A stretch of DNA of 64,000 nucleotides, from NCBI RefSeq assembly GCF_020144925.1, contig NZ_NSLC01000002.1, forward strand, positions 248,001 through 312,000, written 5' to 3'. Under the pieces are notes generated by a model. It saw nothing but the letters and a program-made list of their open reading frames with translations. It was not told the origin of the DNA and did not search any database. Position 1 is the stretch's first letter, and each line of letters begins with the position of its first letter. Of this stretch, positions 7,852 to 16,676 are shown one piece after another. Origin of the DNA: Afifella sp. IM 167. GTDB taxonomy: Bacteria > Pseudomonadota > Alphaproteobacteria > Rhizobiales > Afifellaceae. A program made the position numbers and the translations under genes.

Positions 7852-8820
7852 CTACTTCGTCAGGTCGATCTTCTTTCCGACCCCGATCCAGTAGGAGATC
7901 ATCTCTTCGGTCTCCGCCTGATGTTCCTCGGGCGTGTCGGCGACGGTCTGGTAGCCGAGCGAGTGGAGTTTCTCCGCCACGTCCGGCTCGGCCATGACTT
8001 CCTTGACCGCCTCCTGGATGGTCCTGCGGATTTCGATCGGCGTGTCGGCCGGCGCATGCAGACCCCACACGGAGGTAATCGTAACGCCCGGCACGCCAGC
8101 TTCCGCGAGCGTCGGCACATCCGGCATCGTGTCGGAGCGCTTCTCGCCGGTCACGCCGAGGGCGACGACCGAGCCTGCTTCGACGTGCTGGCGGGCCGAA
8201 CTGATGCCACCGAACTGCATGTCGATATGCCCGCCCAGAAGCGCCGTCATCGCCGGTCCGGACGATTTGAAGGGGACATGGACGATGTCCGTGCCCGCCG
8301 CCAGGTTGAACTGGACGCCGGCGAGATGCGTGGACGCGCCGATGCCGCCGGAGCCGAAGGTGAGCGAGCCTGGATGGGCCTTGGCGTATTCGACGAGGCC
8401 GGTTGCCGTATCGACCTTCAGCGACGGGCTGACGATCAGGATCACCGGCGAGCGCGCCAGCAGCGTGACGGCCGTGAAGTCCTTCACCGGGTCGTAGGGC
8501 AGGTTCGGGATGATCGCCGGGTTCTGGTAGAAGGCGTTGTCGGACAGATACAGCGTGTAGCCGTCGGGCTTGGAGCGGGCGACGGCCTCCGCGCCGACGA
8601 CGGCGGTCGCGTCAGGCCGGTTTTCGATAACCACCGGCGTGCCGAAATGTTTCTCAAGCGCCGGCCCGATCACGCGGGCGATGTTGTCCGACCCGCCACC
8701 CGGTGCGCGCGGCACGATGATCGTCAATGTATCGGCCGGAAATTCCTGTGCAGCGGCGGGAAGGGAGCTTGAGATGGCGAGGCTGAGCACGCCAGCCAGG
8801 ACGAGCAGGATTCTCTTCAT
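7852..8820 (-). CDS. tctC: Tripartite tricarboxylate transporter substrate-binding protein (TctC/Bug family), left arm
   Basis: 322 residues with a Sec signal peptide (MKRILLVLAGVLSLAISSSL, cleaved near AAAQE) and the Bug-type fold. Typical features are IIVPRAPGGGSDNIAR near the N-terminus, VIENRPDA, NLPYDPVKDF and FGSGGIGASTHLA. It is a periplasmic receptor for a carboxylate. There are no tctA/tctB genes in this arm, so it probably docks with the TctAB pair at 14691-16651, or acts as an orphan Bug protein. GGAGAT precedes the ATG at 8820. Confidence 0.9.
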   Translation of the reverse strand: MKRILLVLAGVLSLAISSSLPAAAQEFPADTLTIIVPRAPGGGSDNIARVIGPALEKHFGTPVVIENRPDATAVVGAEAVARSKPDGYTLYLSDNAFYQNPAIIPNLPYDPVKDFTAVTLLARSPVILIVSPSLKVDTATGLVEYAKAHPGSLTFGSGGIGASTHLAGVQFNLAAGTDIVHVPFKSSGPAMTALLGGHIDMQFGGISSARQHVEAGSVVALGVTGEKRSDTMPDVPTLAEAGVPGVTITSVWGLHAPADTPIEIRRTIQEAVKEVMAEPDVAEKLHSLGYQTVADTPEEHQAETEEMISYWIGVGKKIDLTK

Positions 8821-8860
8821 GTGTCGATCTCCGATCTTAGAGCGCTGTCTACCCTCGTGG

Positions 8861-9640
8861 TTATCCGCCCTGGGGAGCGGTTTCCGGCGTCTGTCGCGCC
8901 GCTTCACGTCGCCCGAAGATGCCGAGCGAGAGACCTCCACAGACCATCAGCATCTGGCCGGTGACGTATCCGGAGCGCGTATCGAGGAAGAAGGCGACCG
9001 CCTGGGCGACCTCGCCTGCCTCGCCGACGCGCCTCATGGGAATATTGTTGCGCAACCGGTCGACATCGGGTGCGCCGGCGGGGTTGTTGCGCCGCAAGAG
9101 CTCGGTATCGATCATGCCGGGGCCAACGGCGTTGACGGTGATGCCGTCGCCGGCGAGCTCGCGCGCCCAGCTGCGTGTCGCCGCGGCGAGCCCCGATTTC
9201 GTGGCGGCATAGGCGCTGCGCGTTTCGCGGCCGTAGCTGGCGCGGCTCGTCAGGTTGACGACGCGGCCGAAACGCGCTGCGCGCATGCCGGGAAGCAGCG
9301 CCTGAAGGCAGAGGAGGGCGCTGCCGATATTGAGCCGCGACAGCCATTGCTGGGCCGAGCCGTCGCCATCTTTCAGGAGCTCGCGCTTGGAAGAGCCGAC
9401 ATTGTTGACGAGGCGCAGGATCGGCTGACTGCGCGCCAGCCTGCCGAGCGCCTCGGCGGCCGGGCCATGATCGGCGAGGTCGATCCGAAGAAAGTCGGCA
9501 AGACAGGCCGGGCCGTTCGCCTCGATGTCGACGCCGATGACGCGATAGCCGTCGGCGGCAAGCCGCTCCGCCGTCGCGCGTCCGATCCCATGGGCAACCC
9601 CGGTGACAAGGACGGTCTCTTCGCCGGGCGCGCCTATCAT
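8861..9640 (-). CDS. SDR family oxidoreductase, catalytically intact partner
   Basis: 259 residues. The nucleotide motif TGVAHGIG is at 13-20, NNVG at 79-82, and the catalytic YAATK at 144-148. Its start codon overlaps the stop of the upstream degenerate SDR by four bases, so the two are translationally coupled. The pairing of an intact and an inactive SDR recalls BbsC/BbsD of anaerobic toluene degradation, where the inactive subunit supports a heterotetramer. That parallel is my inference. The product is probably a dehydrogenase in the catabolism of the imported acid. Confidence 0.85.
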   Translation of the reverse strand: MIGAPGEETVLVTGVAHGIGRATAERLAADGYRVIGVDIEANGPACLADFLRIDLADHGPAAEALGRLARSQPILRLVNNVGSSKRELLKDGDGSAQQWLSRLNIGSALLCLQALLPGMRAARFGRVVNLTSRASYGRETRSAYAATKSGLAAATRSWARELAGDGITVNAVGPGMIDTELLRRNNPAGAPDVDRLRNNIPMRRVGEAGEVAQAVAFFLDTRSGYVTGQMLMVCGGLSLGIFGRREAARQTPETAPQGG

Positions 9641-10233
9641 ATCGGCAGCATGCCGGTGGTGGAGGATCCGGCGATGACGAGCACCTGACCGGAGATCGCC
9701 TCGGCCCCCGCATGCAGGAAGAACGCGACCGCGTGGGCCGTGGCGACCTCGACGGCCGCGTCCACGATCGGTCCCGTCACGATGACATTGGCAGTGAAGC
9801 CGGACTCGGCGAGTTCGCGCGACCAGCTCCGCGCCAGACCCGTGAGCCCGGCCTCCAGAAGGGCGGCGGCACCGTCTTCTGCTAGACCCGTCGCGGTCCA
9901 GTCGAGAAGGAAAAGGATGCGCCCACCCGGCACGTGGCGCGATGAAGCCTCCCGGACGATGTCGGCCGCTCCGAGGAACGCCGTATCGAGCGTCTGCATG
10001 AGATCGGCGACCCGGAGATCGGAAACGCCGGAGGGGGCCGGGCAGGGGGCGAAGAACACGATGTGCGCGACGCCGGTGCCGGCCGAGGCGTCAGCCTCCT
10101 GCCAGGATATCTCGACCGTCTCCTGCGAAAGGAATGAAACCGTCTCTCGCACCCGGGCGCCGAGCCGCCCTTCGCCTCCGACGATGACGGCGCGGTGCGC
10201 CAGGGCTCCTGCAGGTTGAGCCGCCGCCGCCAT
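9637..10233 (-). CDS. Degenerate SDR-fold protein lacking catalytic residues (probable pseudo-enzyme subunit)
   Basis: 198 residues, shorter than a normal SDR of about 250. Where the partner has SAYAATKSGL, this protein has GAAALLEAGL, so Tyr becomes Ala123 and Lys becomes Glu127. The cofactor loop is VGGEGRLGAR, not TGxxxGIG. The frame is intact and lies between two coupled genes, four bases after the hydrolase stop and overlapping the next start, so it looks selected rather than decayed. It is likely a structural partner of the SDR at 8861-9640. Confidence 0.75.
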   Translation of the reverse strand: MAAAAQPAGALAHRAVIVGGEGRLGARVRETVSFLSQETVEISWQEADASAGTGVAHIVFFAPCPAPSGVSDLRVADLMQTLDTAFLGAADIVREASSRHVPGGRILFLLDWTATGLAEDGAAALLEAGLTGLARSWSRELAESGFTANVIVTGPIVDAAVEVATAHAVAFFLHAGAEAISGQVLVIAGSSTTGMLPI

Positions 10234-10237
10234 GGCG

Positions 10238-11065
10238 TCAGGCTGCGTCGGACGCCGCGGAGCGGCGGGCAGCCACCTCTTCCACGAACGCCCGCACGTC
10301 GTCCGCGCAGCGTTCGGGGACCGCGTCCCACACGTTGTGGGGCATGCCCTCGTAGGTCTTGATGGTGATGTCGTCGATCTGCTCGCGCATCACGTCGAAG
10401 CGCGAATAGTCGCCGATCTTTCCGAGGCCGGGGATGACGAGCAGGGTCGGACAGCGGATCTTGGAAACCTCGTCGCTCCAGTCCTGCTGATCCATGAGGC
10501 CGATGAAGCGGGTGATGTAGTCGACGTCGTTGCCGCCTGCCTGGTCGAGGAACCAGTTGCGCAGTTCGGGATCGACATCTTCGGGCAGCCGGTCGCTGAT
10601 CGTGTCGGCGAGGAACGACCGCAGTCCTTCCTGGCGGATTCGCGGCAGCCAGTGCTGCGCCTGACCGCCCTTGAAGCCGGGGGTGGAACCGAAGAGCGAC
10701 AGGCTGTCGACCTTCTCCGGCATGTCCATGGCGATGCGCATGGACAGATAGCCGCCGGCCGAAGCGCCAACGAAATGCCCATGCTCGACCCCGACTTCCT
10801 TCAGGAATTCCAGGATGTCGCCAACGAGGCGGTCGATGTCGAGCGTCTTGTCCGCCGACGGCACTTCCGAGGCGCCGTGGCCGCGAAGATCGAGCCGGAC
10901 GACTTTGAAATGCCGGGACAGGATCGGCATCCATGCAAAGAAGCGCTGCTTGCAGCCCATGGCCGAGTGCAGAAGCACGATGGTTTCCGACCGCTTCCAT
11001 GGGTCGCTGAAGTCGTCGACCGCATAGTCGAGACGAACGCCGTCAGAAGTTGTAAAGCTCGTCAC
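10238..11065 (-). CDS. Alpha/beta hydrolase (enol-lactonase-like), left arm
   Basis: 275 residues with the alpha/beta-hydrolase fold: LLHSAMG oxyanion strand, RLDLRGHG, nucleophile elbow GASAGG (Ser102) and C-terminal PHNVWD with the catalytic His. It resembles PcaD-type 3-oxoadipate enol-lactonases and similar esterases. The start is taken as GTG at 11065, eight bases after GGGG, because this aligns the N-terminus with the paralogue at 12028; upstream ATGs lie in the regulatory region. It is first gene of the leftward operon and diverges from iclR. It is clearly a paralogue of the right-arm hydrolase. Confidence 0.85.
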   Translation of the reverse strand: MTSFTTSDGVRLDYAVDDFSDPWKRSETIVLLHSAMGCKQRFFAWMPILSRHFKVVRLDLRGHGASEVPSADKTLDIDRLVGDILEFLKEVGVEHGHFVGASAGGYLSMRIAMDMPEKVDSLSLFGSTPGFKGGQAQHWLPRIRQEGLRSFLADTISDRLPEDVDPELRNWFLDQAGGNDVDYITRFIGLMDQQDWSDEVSKIRCPTLLVIPGLGKIGDYSRFDVMREQIDDITIKTYEGMPHNVWDAVPERCADDVRAFVEEVAARRSAASDAA

Positions 11066-11144
11066 GATCACGACCCCGCAGGTTGACGTATCACAATGCG
11101 ATATACTATGTCGTATTTCGCAATCATGCATCGGAGGAATAATT
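11066..11144. promoter_or_regulatory. Divergent promoter/operator between left-arm operon and iclR
   Basis: A 79-base AT-rich gap. TGCGA (11097-11101) and TCGCA (11118-11122) are an inverted repeat, enclosing ATAC (11103-11106) and GTAT (11113-11116). This is the likely IclR binding site. GGAGG at 11133-11137 precedes the GTG start of iclR. Confidence 0.5.
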
Positions 11145-11930
11145 GTGTCAAACGATGCGCTCGGAGCCCGGATGCCTTCGTCCAGTTCCTTGAACGTCAA
11201 ATCGGTCGAGAAGGCCTTCGTCGTCCTCGGCGCCTTCAGCGGACGAAGCCGCTTCCTCAGTCTCGGCGACATCGCGGAAGCGACCGGCCTCGACAAGAGT
11301 GCCGTCCAGCGCTTCACCAGAACGCTGACGACGCTGGGCTATCTGGAGCAGGACAAGGCGACCAGGCACTATTGCCTGGGTCGGCGGGTCCTTGACCTCA
11401 GCTACGAGTATCTGCGCTCCAACACCCTCATAGAACGGGCCGCCCCGATCCTCGTCGATCTGAGGCGCGCCGTGCGCGAGCGCGTCGACCTGACCCTGCC
11501 CGACGGCGAGGACGTTCTTTATGTCTTCCGCCTGCAATCCAAGCGCGAAACCCTGCATGCCGCGCTGATCGGCAGGCGCGTCCCGCTCTATTGCTCCGCC
11601 GGGGGCAGGGCGATCCTCTCCTGCCTCCCGCAGGAAGAAGCGCAAGCGGCGATCGTCCGCGCCTGCCTGCGCAAGGTGACCCCGCGCACCCTGACCGACC
11701 CGGAACAGATCATGGCGGAGATCGACAAGGCCCGGCGCACGGGCTTTGCCTTCCAGGCCGAGGAATGGCGCCTCGGCGAGCTCGTCGTGGCGGCCCCCAT
11801 CGTCGACCGCGAAGGCCGGCCGGTCGCTGCCATCCATGTCGCTGGCTCGACCGCCGAATGGGATCCGGCGGAATTTGCCGACCGCATGGGACCCCAGGTC
11901 GTGGCGGCGGCGCAGGATGTGCGCGGATAG
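11145..11930 (+). CDS. IclR-family transcriptional regulator of the mirrored TTT cluster
   Basis: 261 residues. The N-terminal winged helix-turn-helix (LSLGDIAEATGLDKSAVQRF region) is followed by an IclR effector domain with GRRVPLYCSAGGRAIL and a C-terminal hydrophobic core. GTG start with GGAGG seven bases upstream. It lies at the centre of two divergent arms that each carry a hydrolase, a TctC protein and an SDR, so it most likely controls both arms in response to the imported acid or a breakdown product. Inverted repeats flank it on both sides. Confidence 0.9.
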   Translation: MSNDALGARMPSSSSLNVKSVEKAFVVLGAFSGRSRFLSLGDIAEATGLDKSAVQRFTRTLTTLGYLEQDKATRHYCLGRRVLDLSYEYLRSNTLIERAAPILVDLRRAVRERVDLTLPDGEDVLYVFRLQSKRETLHAALIGRRVPLYCSAGGRAILSCLPQEEAQAAIVRACLRKVTPRTLTDPEQIMAEIDKARRTGFAFQAEEWRLGELVVAAPIVDREGRPVAAIHVAGSTAEWDPAEFADRMGPQVVAAAQDVRG

Positions 11931-11992
11931 GCCGCTTAAGGCGTTTGACAGGCTCCGGAAATGTGTTGCACTGTGTCGGACGATGATATCCA

Positions 11993-12008
11993 ATATCGTA
12001 TAGCGATA
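11993..12008. promoter_or_regulatory. Inverted repeat upstream of right-arm operon (probable IclR operator)
   Basis: TATCG (11994-11998), TATAG spacer, CGATA (12004-12008). It lies 20 bases before the hydrolase start. The ten bases ATATCGTATA (11993-12002) recur in reverse at 48207-48216. Confidence 0.5.
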
Positions 12009-12027
12009 CGCACAAGGAGCGCCGGCC

Positions 12028-12837
12028 GTGACACGTTTTACCGCGAGCGACGGAGTTGAGCTCGCCTATCGCATCGACGATTTCACCGATCCCTGGCGCC
12101 CGGCCGACACCCTCATCCTGATGCATGCTGCCATGGGCAGCATGAACCGCATGTATGCCTGGGTGCCGACGCTCGCCCGCCATTTCCGTCTCGTGCGGCT
12201 CGATCTGCGCGGCCACGGCAATTCCCAGATCCCGCCCGAAGGTGGTCTGACGGTCGACCGGATGGCGCAGGACGTCGTCGAACTGATGGATGAGGTCGGC
12301 GCCGACAGGGCGCATGTGGCCGGCTCCTCGGCGGGCGGCATCGTGGCGATGTGGACGGCGGTGACGCGCCCGGAACGCGTCGCGACTCTCACCTCCTACG
12401 CCTCCATCCCCGGCCTCAAGATGTCGGCCGGGCATACCGATTATCAGCACTGGATCGATTCCATGCGCTCGGAAGGCGTCGAGGCGTTTCTGCGCCGCAC
12501 GGCCGCCGACCGCTTCGACCTCGATCAGGTCGAGCCGGGCTTCGTGGACTGGTTCGTCAAGGAAGCGGCGCGCAACGACGTGGAAATGCTGGTGCGCATC
12601 GTCACGCTGATGTCCGGCACCGATTTCTCCGACCGCATCGGGGAGATTTCATGCCCCTCCCTGATGGTGGTGCCCGGCGGCGATCCCAACCAGAGCGCCG
12701 ATGAATACGACGTCCTGAAGCAGATCCCAGACTGCACCTTCAAGGTCTACGACGGCCTTCCCCATAACATCACCGATGCGGTGCCCGAGCGATGCGCCGC
12801 CGATCTTCGCGACTTCCTGCTGAAGCACCCGCTTTGA
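12028..12837 (+). CDS. Alpha/beta hydrolase (enol-lactonase-like), right arm
   Basis: 269 residues, similar along its whole length to the left-arm hydrolase: LMHAAMG, RLDLRGHGNS, nucleophile elbow GSSAGG (Ser101) and PHNITDAVPERCA at the C-terminus. GTG start with AAGGAG nine bases upstream. It is the first gene after iclR, followed by tctC with 32 bases between. Probably an esterase or lactonase acting on the transported compound. The two paralogues may differ in substrate. Confidence 0.87.
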   Translation: MTRFTASDGVELAYRIDDFTDPWRPADTLILMHAAMGSMNRMYAWVPTLARHFRLVRLDLRGHGNSQIPPEGGLTVDRMAQDVVELMDEVGADRAHVAGSSAGGIVAMWTAVTRPERVATLTSYASIPGLKMSAGHTDYQHWIDSMRSEGVEAFLRRTAADRFDLDQVEPGFVDWFVKEAARNDVEMLVRIVTLMSGTDFSDRIGEISCPSLMVVPGGDPNQSADEYDVLKQIPDCTFKVYDGLPHNITDAVPERCAADLRDFLLKHPL

Positions 12838-12869
12838 GAAGACGAATAACGTCCAAGAGGAGACTATCC

Positions 12870-13844
12870 ATGTTCACCAGAATCACCGCGGCCGTCGGCA
12901 TCGCGTCTCTCGCGCTGGCCTTGGCTGGCGCGGCCCACGCGCAATCCGATTTCCCGACCAGGCCGGTCACCCTCATTGTGCCGTTCGGCGCTGGCGGCGG
13001 TACCGACAACCTCGTGCGCACCTTCCAGCCGGCGCTGCAGGAGGCGCTCGGCCAGGCGGTCGTGGTGGAGAACCGGCCGGGCGGCGGCAGCACCATCGGC
13101 ACCGCGCTCGTGACCAAGGCGCAGCCGGACGGATACACGCTCCTTGCCGTCGACACGGCGGTCACGGTCAATCCGGCCCTTTACGACAACCTTCCCTATG
13201 ACACGCTGAAGGATCTGACGCCGGTCTCGCTCCTCGCCACCGGCCCGGTGATCCTGATCGCCCATCCCTCTGTCGAGGCAAAGACGATGGACGACATCGT
13301 CGCCAAGGCCAAGGCGGAGCCCGGCACGCTCACCTTCGCCTCTGGCGGTAACGGCGCTTCCACCCATCTGGCGCTCGAGCTGATGAAGCTGGAGACGGGC
13401 GTCGACGTCATCCACATTCCCTACAAGGGCACCGGCCCGGCAACGACCGATCTTCTCGGCGGCCATGTCCAGTACATGTTCAACGGCATCAGCGCCTCGC
13501 GTCCGCATCTGGAATCGGGCGCCATCATCGGCATCGCCGTGACCGGGGACGAGCGCAACCCGGCCGTGCCCGACGTGCCGACCTTCGCCGAGCTCGGCTA
13601 TCCGCAGGTCAACCCGATGTCGATCTGGGGCGTGTGGGCGCCCGCCGGCACGCCGGACGACGTCGTCGCCAAGCTGTCCGATGCCTTCGCCAAGGCGATC
13701 AACGACCCCGCGGTCGTCGAGAAGCTTAACGATCTCGGTTTCTTCACCGTCGGCAGCGCGCCCGGGGAATATGGCGAGCGCGTCAGCTCCGAGATGAAGA
13801 AGTGGAAGAACGTCGTCGAAACGGCCCACATCGTTGTCGAATAA
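12870..13844 (+). CDS. tctC: Tripartite tricarboxylate transporter substrate-binding protein (TctC/Bug family), right arm
   Basis: 324 residues, beginning with a Sec signal peptide that ends near AAHAQSDFP. Bug-family features are PVTLIVPFGAGGGTDNL, VVENRPGGGSTIG, NLPYDTLKDL and FASGGNGASTHLALE. The start at 12870 is set by AAGAGGAG. It is the periplasmic receptor of the TctAB permease encoded three genes downstream. It overlaps or nearly abuts the SDR gene that follows. Confidence 0.92.
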   Translation: MFTRITAAVGIASLALALAGAAHAQSDFPTRPVTLIVPFGAGGGTDNLVRTFQPALQEALGQAVVVENRPGGGSTIGTALVTKAQPDGYTLLAVDTAVTVNPALYDNLPYDTLKDLTPVSLLATGPVILIAHPSVEAKTMDDIVAKAKAEPGTLTFASGGNGASTHLALELMKLETGVDVIHIPYKGTGPATTDLLGGHVQYMFNGISASRPHLESGAIIGIAVTGDERNPAVPDVPTFAELGYPQVNPMSIWGVWAPAGTPDDVVAKLSDAFAKAINDPAVVEKLNDLGFFTVGSAPGEYGERVSSEMKKWKNVVETAHIVVE

Positions 13845-13869
13845 GCCGCGAGCGGTCGGGGACGCCGGC

Positions 13870-14655
13870 TTGTCCAGGTTCGAGGGCAGGATCGCCGTCC
13901 TGACGGGCGCTGCGGCCGGGATCGGCCGCAGCGCTGCGGAAAAATTCGCGGCGGAGGGGGCGACTGCCGTTCTCCTCGACATCGACATCGAGGCGGGAGA
14001 GGCGGCAGCGGCCGCGATCACGCAGGCCGGCGGCCGGGCTCTCTTCCTTGCGACCGACGTAACCGACGATGCGAGCGTCAAGGCGGCGATCGCCGAATGC
14101 CTCGCGCGTTGCGGCCCGCCCACTATCCTCGTCAATTGCGCCGGCGGCTCCATGGTGGAAGACGACGTCGTCACCGATGTCGATCTCGACCGCGTCTGGA
14201 GCCAGACGCTGGACCTCAACCTGCGGGGCACCTTCCTCGCCTGCCGTCACGCCATCCCGCCGATGATCGCGGCCGGCGGCGGGGCGATCGTCAACATGTC
14301 CTCCGGCGCCGCGTTGCGGGGGGCGAGCCCCTCGCATGTCTACACCGCCGCCAAGGGCGCGATCCTCTCGCTGACAAGGGCCCTTGCGGGCCGCTATGCG
14401 CGCGACGGCATCAGGGTCAACGCCATCTGCTCGGGCCGGGTCTATTCGGAACGCATCGTCTCTGCCTACGGCAGGCCCGGCGAGAACGGTCGCCTCGACG
14501 ACGCGCAGGACGCGGAAGGCCGCATGCTCGACTATCCCTTCTGGGTCGGAGAGCCCGCCGACATGGCGGAGATTGTTCTTTTTCTGGCCGGGGAGGGCGC
14601 CCGGATGATCACCGGCGCCACGATCCAGGCCGATGGCGGTCGCTCGTCCTACTGA
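13870..14655 (+). CDS. SDR family oxidoreductase, right arm
   Basis: About 261 residues. TGAAAGIG binds the nucleotide, DIDIEAG suggests NAD(H) preference, NCAGG follows, and YTAAK is the catalytic pair. There is no ATG at the 5' end. TTG at 13870 has GGGGA seven bases upstream and gives the usual SDR N-terminus (MSRFEGRIAV); a TTG at 13834 would overlap tctC and lacks a ribosome site. It sits between tctC and tctB, so it probably oxidises the imported hydroxyacid. Confidence 0.85.
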   Translation: MSRFEGRIAVLTGAAAGIGRSAAEKFAAEGATAVLLDIDIEAGEAAAAAITQAGGRALFLATDVTDDASVKAAIAECLARCGPPTILVNCAGGSMVEDDVVTDVDLDRVWSQTLDLNLRGTFLACRHAIPPMIAAGGGAIVNMSSGAALRGASPSHVYTAAKGAILSLTRALAGRYARDGIRVNAICSGRVYSERIVSAYGRPGENGRLDDAQDAEGRMLDYPFWVGEPADMAEIVLFLAGEGARMITGATIQADGGRSSY

Positions 14656-14690
14656 CGGGTCCGCCGGGAGCTGTGAACGGGAGACAGCGA

Positions 14691-15137
14691 ATGACCCTGA
14701 CCAAGGATCTTGTCGCCGGCCTGGTTTTCATTCTCATCGGCCTTGTCGCCGTGGTGGAGGCGCAGGGCCATCCCATGGGCTCTCTCCTGCGGATGGGGCC
14801 CGGCTACTATCCGACGCTGGTCGGCGGGCTGACCATTCTCGTCGGGGCGGCCCTCGCCGTGAAAGGCGCGCTGGCCGGCGGGCCGCGCGTGCCGCAATTC
14901 GCCTGGCGCGAACTGGCGCTTCTCATCGGCTCCATCGTGGTGGCCGCCTTTGCCCTGGAAAGGCTCGGCCTCGTCGCCGCGACCTTCCTTCTCGTCGTGA
15001 TCAGCCGCTACGCCTCGCGGCCCTTTCACTGGCGCAGCACGCTCCTGCTCGCGGCCGCCCTTTCCCTTGTCGGGGCTGTCATCTTCTGGTGGTTCCTGAA
15101 GCTGCCGATCAAGCTGTGGCCTGAATCATGGATCTGA
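14691..15137 (+). CDS. tctB: Tripartite tricarboxylate transporter small membrane subunit (TctB)
   Basis: 148 residues with four hydrophobic segments and the family motif MGPGYYPTLVG near residue 37. TctB is the small inner-membrane partner of TctA. GGGAGA precedes the ATG. Its 3' end overlaps tctA by ten bases, the normal arrangement. Confidence 0.92.
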   Translation: MTLTKDLVAGLVFILIGLVAVVEAQGHPMGSLLRMGPGYYPTLVGGLTILVGAALAVKGALAGGPRVPQFAWRELALLIGSIVVAAFALERLGLVAATFLLVVISRYASRPFHWRSTLLLAAALSLVGAVIFWWFLKLPIKLWPESWI

Positions 15138-16651
15138 TTGCAAACCTCTCGCTCGGCTTCGAGGTCGCCCTTTCCCCCTCCAACATTCTCTACTGCGTGA
15201 TCGGCGTCACCGTCGGCACCTTCGTCGGCGTCCTGCCCGGCATCGGGCCGATGGCGACGATCTCCATGCTGCTTCCCATCACCTTCGGGCTCGATCCGAT
15301 CGGTGCCCTCATCATGCTCGCCGGCATCTATTACGGGGCCCAGTTCGGCTCGTCCGTGACGTCTATCCTGCTCAATATCCCGGGGCATGCGGCGGCGGCC
15401 GTCATATGCCTCGACGGCCATCCAATGGCCAAGCAGGGCCGTGCGGCTGTGGGGCTCGTCGGCAGCGCCATCGCCTCCTTCATCGGCGGCAGCCTCGCCA
15501 TCATCCTCGTCATGCAGTTTGCGCCGCCGCTCGCGAAGTTCGCTCTTCGCTTCGGTCCGGCCGAGTATTTTTCCATGATGGCGCTGGCGTTGCTGGCAGC
15601 CGCCATCCTCTCGGAGGGGGAGCTCCTCAAAGGGATCGGCATGGTGCTGGTCGGGCTCATCATCGGCGTCGTCGGCATCGACGTGAATTCCGGTGCCCAG
15701 CGGCTCTCCTTCGGAAGCTGGAATCTAGCCGACGGCGTCTCCTTCGTCATCGTCGCGATGGGTGTCTTCGCGGTCTCGGAGGTGATGGCCAATCTGGAGC
15801 CGCACTCCAAGCCCCAGATGGTCGGCTCCGATTTCACCTGGCGCGAACTGGTGCCGAGCTGGCGCGACTTCCGCCAGGCTTTCGGGTCGATCATCCGCGG
15901 CTTCGGCGTGGGTGCGCTCTTCGGCGCGCTTCCCGGCAGTGGCCCGACCATCGCCTCCTTCATCTCCTATTCGGTGGAGAAGAAGGTCGCGCGTGAGCCC
16001 GAACGCTTCGGCAAGGGGGCGCTCGAGGGTGTCACCGGCCCGGAATCGGCCAACAACGCTGCTGCGGTCGCGGGCTTCATCCCGACGCTGACGCTGGGTG
16101 TGCCGGGAGACGCCATCATGGCGCTGATGCTCGGCTGTCTGATGATCTTCGGAATCCAGCCCGGCCCGAGGGTCATCACCGACAACCCCGAGCTCTTCTG
16201 GGGGCTGATGGCGAGCATGTGGATCGGAAACCTACTGCTGCTCATCCTCAACATCCCGTTGATCGGCATCTGGGTGAGGGTGCTGAAGATCCCCTACGCG
16301 ATCCTCTATCCCTCCATCCTACTCTTCATCTGCATCGGCGTCTTCGCCACCAACAACAACACCTTCGACATCCTGCTGCTGGCGGGTTTCGGGGCCGCCG
16401 GATACATCTTCTCCAAGCTCGGCTGCCCGGCCGCGCCGCTTCTCCTCGGCGTCATCCTGGGCCCGCTGATCGAAGAGAACATGCGCCGCGCGCTTCTCAT
16501 CAGCCGCGGGGATCCGACCGTCTTCGTGACCCATCCGATCAGTCTCGGCCTGCTGCTGGTCGCCGCGGCGGTTCTCGCCGGCTTCTTCTACTCCGGCTTC
16601 CGCAAGCGGCGGGCAGGCCTGCGCGAGGCGGACACGACGGTTGACGGATGA
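15128..16651 (+). CDS. tctA: Tripartite tricarboxylate transporter large permease (TctA)
   Basis: 507 residues with about eleven to twelve membrane segments. Two copies of the TctA glycine/proline motif are present, GVLPGIGPM in the first half and GALPGSGPT in the second, reflecting the internal duplication of the family. It is the sodium- or proton-driven carboxylate permease that works with TctB and a TctC receptor. It is the only TctA in this window, although two TctC genes flank iclR. Confidence 0.93.
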   Translation: MDLIANLSLGFEVALSPSNILYCVIGVTVGTFVGVLPGIGPMATISMLLPITFGLDPIGALIMLAGIYYGAQFGSSVTSILLNIPGHAAAAVICLDGHPMAKQGRAAVGLVGSAIASFIGGSLAIILVMQFAPPLAKFALRFGPAEYFSMMALALLAAAILSEGELLKGIGMVLVGLIIGVVGIDVNSGAQRLSFGSWNLADGVSFVIVAMGVFAVSEVMANLEPHSKPQMVGSDFTWRELVPSWRDFRQAFGSIIRGFGVGALFGALPGSGPTIASFISYSVEKKVAREPERFGKGALEGVTGPESANNAAAVAGFIPTLTLGVPGDAIMALMLGCLMIFGIQPGPRVITDNPELFWGLMASMWIGNLLLLILNIPLIGIWVRVLKIPYAILYPSILLFICIGVFATNNNTFDILLLAGFGAAGYIFSKLGCPAAPLLLGVILGPLIEENMRRALLISRGDPTVFVTHPISLGLLLVAAAVLAGFFYSGFRKRRAGLREADTTVDG

Positions 16652-16676
16652 ACACCCTTCCACAGAGGAAAGATTG

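Noticed and set aside
13834-13869. Upstream TTG start for the right-arm SDR
   Set aside because: It would overlap the tctC stop region and has no ribosome site; TTG 13870 has GGGGA at proper spacing and gives the family N-terminus.
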